Assembly (NCBI GenBank): GCA_965153455.1
Contig: OZ234497.1
Location: 248,001-312,000 of the forward strand
Origin: Sphagnum compactum
Taxonomy: Eukaryota > Bryophyta > Sphagnopsida > Sphagnales
DNA: 64,000 bases
Direction of reading: 5' to 3'
Shown here: positions 62,001 to 64,000 of the stretch, in pieces
How the letters are laid out: every line of letters begins with the position of its first letter
How positions within the stretch are numbered: the first letter of the stretch is position 1
The notes under the pieces: model-generated
Told to the model about the DNA's origin: nothing
Databases searched by the model: none
Seen by the model: the letters and a program-made list of their open reading frames with translations, nothing else
Position numbers and translations under genes: made by a program

Positions 62001-64000
62001 GCAACAACTCACAAAGTCAATAAAAAAAAAAACTCTTTGATTTTGATTGTTTAATGCACGACCCCAATCAAAATTTCATACAATATTAGGACTCAAATGC
62101 AGTCATAGGTAGTGGAAACAGGACTCTCTTGATACTATTGCACACGGCCTGATTTTCATAGTTGCCCCGCACACCTTCACAATACAGCCCAAAATTAGGG
62201 GATTCTGTAAAGGGAGGGGGCCCATTTGTATGCCGAATTGCTTATGTATGTGTTGGGTAATGCCCCCTGAATGGGTGCATTTTCCGGATTGGAGTGAACA
62301 CACAGTTGCTAGTTTTGCGTGGTACCCTTGTTTGATGCAAATGTTTCAGGTACCTACAGAAAAGACAAAAACGGACATTGGAAAAACAGGGGAATGTGAG
62401 TAGTAAGTGGGGACAAGAGGCGACCAGGATAATCGTCATATGTATATTGATTCTCAAAGCCATCATTATTGCCCTCCAATGTTGCGTATCTCCTATATTT
62501 ATCTGCGATTCATGGTTTTTCCAAAAAAAAATTCTTGTTGGTGAAATCTTCATTAAACTAACTCTCGTTGTTTGGACTTATGACATCACATACTAAAAAA
62601 TATCCAAGTTTTATTTTTGGGTTAACATTGAAGGACACCACAAGGAATTGAAGAAAAACAAAACATAAAATGTTGCAAACTTGTTTGTGTTTGAATCCAT
62701 TTCTAGGTACCTCAACGTTACTTTAAATGGATGTTGGGGTGCCTACTAACTCTCAAAACTTGGAGAAAGTTCTTTAGTTATAGAAGATGCTACCTTTATG
62801 CATAGGATTGCGCATCTTGCAAGGTCTTCTTCTATATTGTGTAAAGAGTATCATCTAATTTTCATTATAAAAAATTAACATCTAGAGAATCATAACCATC
62901 CAAACAGTCACAGGTTCAAAACTAGACGTAAAATTCAAGTCTCTTCAATGTATGAAATAAAATAAAAATCAAATCAAACATGACAATTCTAAGAAATGTT
63001 AATTTGTAGAGCTAAAAATGTATCTTGCCCATTCGACCTTACAATAATTAACTTGGGCTCCACACATTACCAGCGATGCTCAACCATACAAATGACAAAA
63101 AGGACAGGCACTAATTCTTTTCCAATTTTAGAAATTTAAGCATATCATAGTGTGAGAGGATGAAAGCATAGAAGGGCAAAACACAAAACTACGTCAAAAA
63201 GTGTATTTTAAATTTTTTAATTATAATTTATTCTAATTTATGTGTGTAAACCATAAAAAGGATTCGTATCAACAATGATCTTAAGCATCAAAACATGATA
63301 TAAAAACTTCATATAACAAAAAAAATTAATTAAATTCATAAGAGAATTTTTTAAATATTACCAAAAAAATAACATTTTTTTTAAAATGCATCAAATGGAC
63401 TCATCAAATGCACCCGAAGATGTGGAAAAAATATTTATATTTTTAAGGATAGTTGTATCAATAATTATCTTTGTTGAAAATGTTTTTTGACTTATAACAA
63501 ATGAACCTTTGAAAATCCATTGAAATAATCAACCTTTGTAATGTACAAATGGATGTACAATTTTGACTAATTTTGTTCCACAACATCTTCAAGGAATTTT
63601 TTTTTACTTTGATCATCATTACCATTATCCATTGTAGAACTTGTCAAAAAGTTCAAATTGTACAAACTTGCACGCCTTCTTGATGATCGGAACAAGCATA
63701 ATTTCACACATCACATTTGAATGACCAATCAATGTGTTGTCCCTCACCTTCAACTCATAAAATCTTAACTCAAACTACTTGATAGTACACAACCTAGGCT
63801 AAACATATATAACCTTTCTTAATTGCTACCCATATAATGATTAAATTGCAATGACTATGATACATCAAAGATAGTTTAAATAAAACAAATTTAGTTTTTA
63901 CTATAAGGATTTTTTTTTTGGACATTTTGCAAAATATGATTCCAACATGGATGTTTTCAAAACTAGTTTATTCTTCAAAAATAATTTTATCCATGCCTCA
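62001..64000. other. AT-rich spacer to the window end, no gene recognised
   Basis: Only short frames without family resemblance occur. A and T homopolymers are common. Nothing supports a gene. Confidence 0.5.

Noticed and set aside
1-64000. tRNA, rRNA or organelle-DNA insertions
   Set aside because: I looked for cloverleaf-like and conserved rRNA words while reading and saw none. A tRNAscan or organelle alignment would be needed to exclude short ones.

Overview
This is nuclear DNA of a land plant. Its genes carry many short GT-AG introns, the spacers are AT-rich, and the families present are plant ones: an LRK10L/WAK-like receptor kinase, an ACR-type four-ACT-domain protein and a plastid-targeted LEA-like protein. 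Decayed copies of plant transposon families (Copia, hAT, Helitron) lie between the genes. I cannot name the species. The impression of a seed-free plant (moss, liverwort, lycophyte or fern) is a guess. All gene models were built by eye, by joining exons whose reading phase agrees at GT-AG borders.

Layout. 335-4406 (+): cytosolic tryptophanyl-tRNA synthetase, 12 exons, 406 aa, complete. 4407-9200: no gene recognised; it holds a 68-bp duplication and a 127-bp tandem repeat. 9759-10618 (+): plastid-targeted LEA-like stress protein, 2 exons, behind a promoter with a TATA box and ABRE/CE3-like motifs. 10619-16215: AT-rich spacer with a decayed Copia RT/RNase H fragment. 16216-19186 (+): organellar ICT1-like GGQ release-factor protein, 7 exons, 245 aa. 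20968-25262 (-): membrane receptor-like kinase, 4 exons, about 728 aa, whose last three exons encode a C-terminal region I cannot assign to any family. 25263-36095: long AT-rich spacer ending in a tandem array that encodes repeated small hydrophobic ORFs. 36096-39171 (-): LRK10L/WAK-like receptor kinase, 4 exons, 703 aa. 39172-55000: transposon-rich spacer with a likely non-autonomous Helitron (43147-43800), a decayed hAT-like transposase (about 47435-48260) and a MITE-like element (49994-50194). 55095-56087 (-): exon-like pieces of one or two unidentified genes. 57435-60268 (-): ACR-type protein, 7 exons, 466 aa. 60269-64000: its leader and promoter, then AT-rich spacer.

The genes do not form a pathway. 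They are a translation enzyme, an organellar ribosome-rescue factor, a stress protein, two surface kinases and an ACT-domain sensor, each with its own promoter. The points most worth checking are the unassigned C-terminal region of the 20968-25262 kinase, the small-ORF array at 35050-36090, the Helitron termini, and the unidentified minus-strand exons near 55-56 kb.
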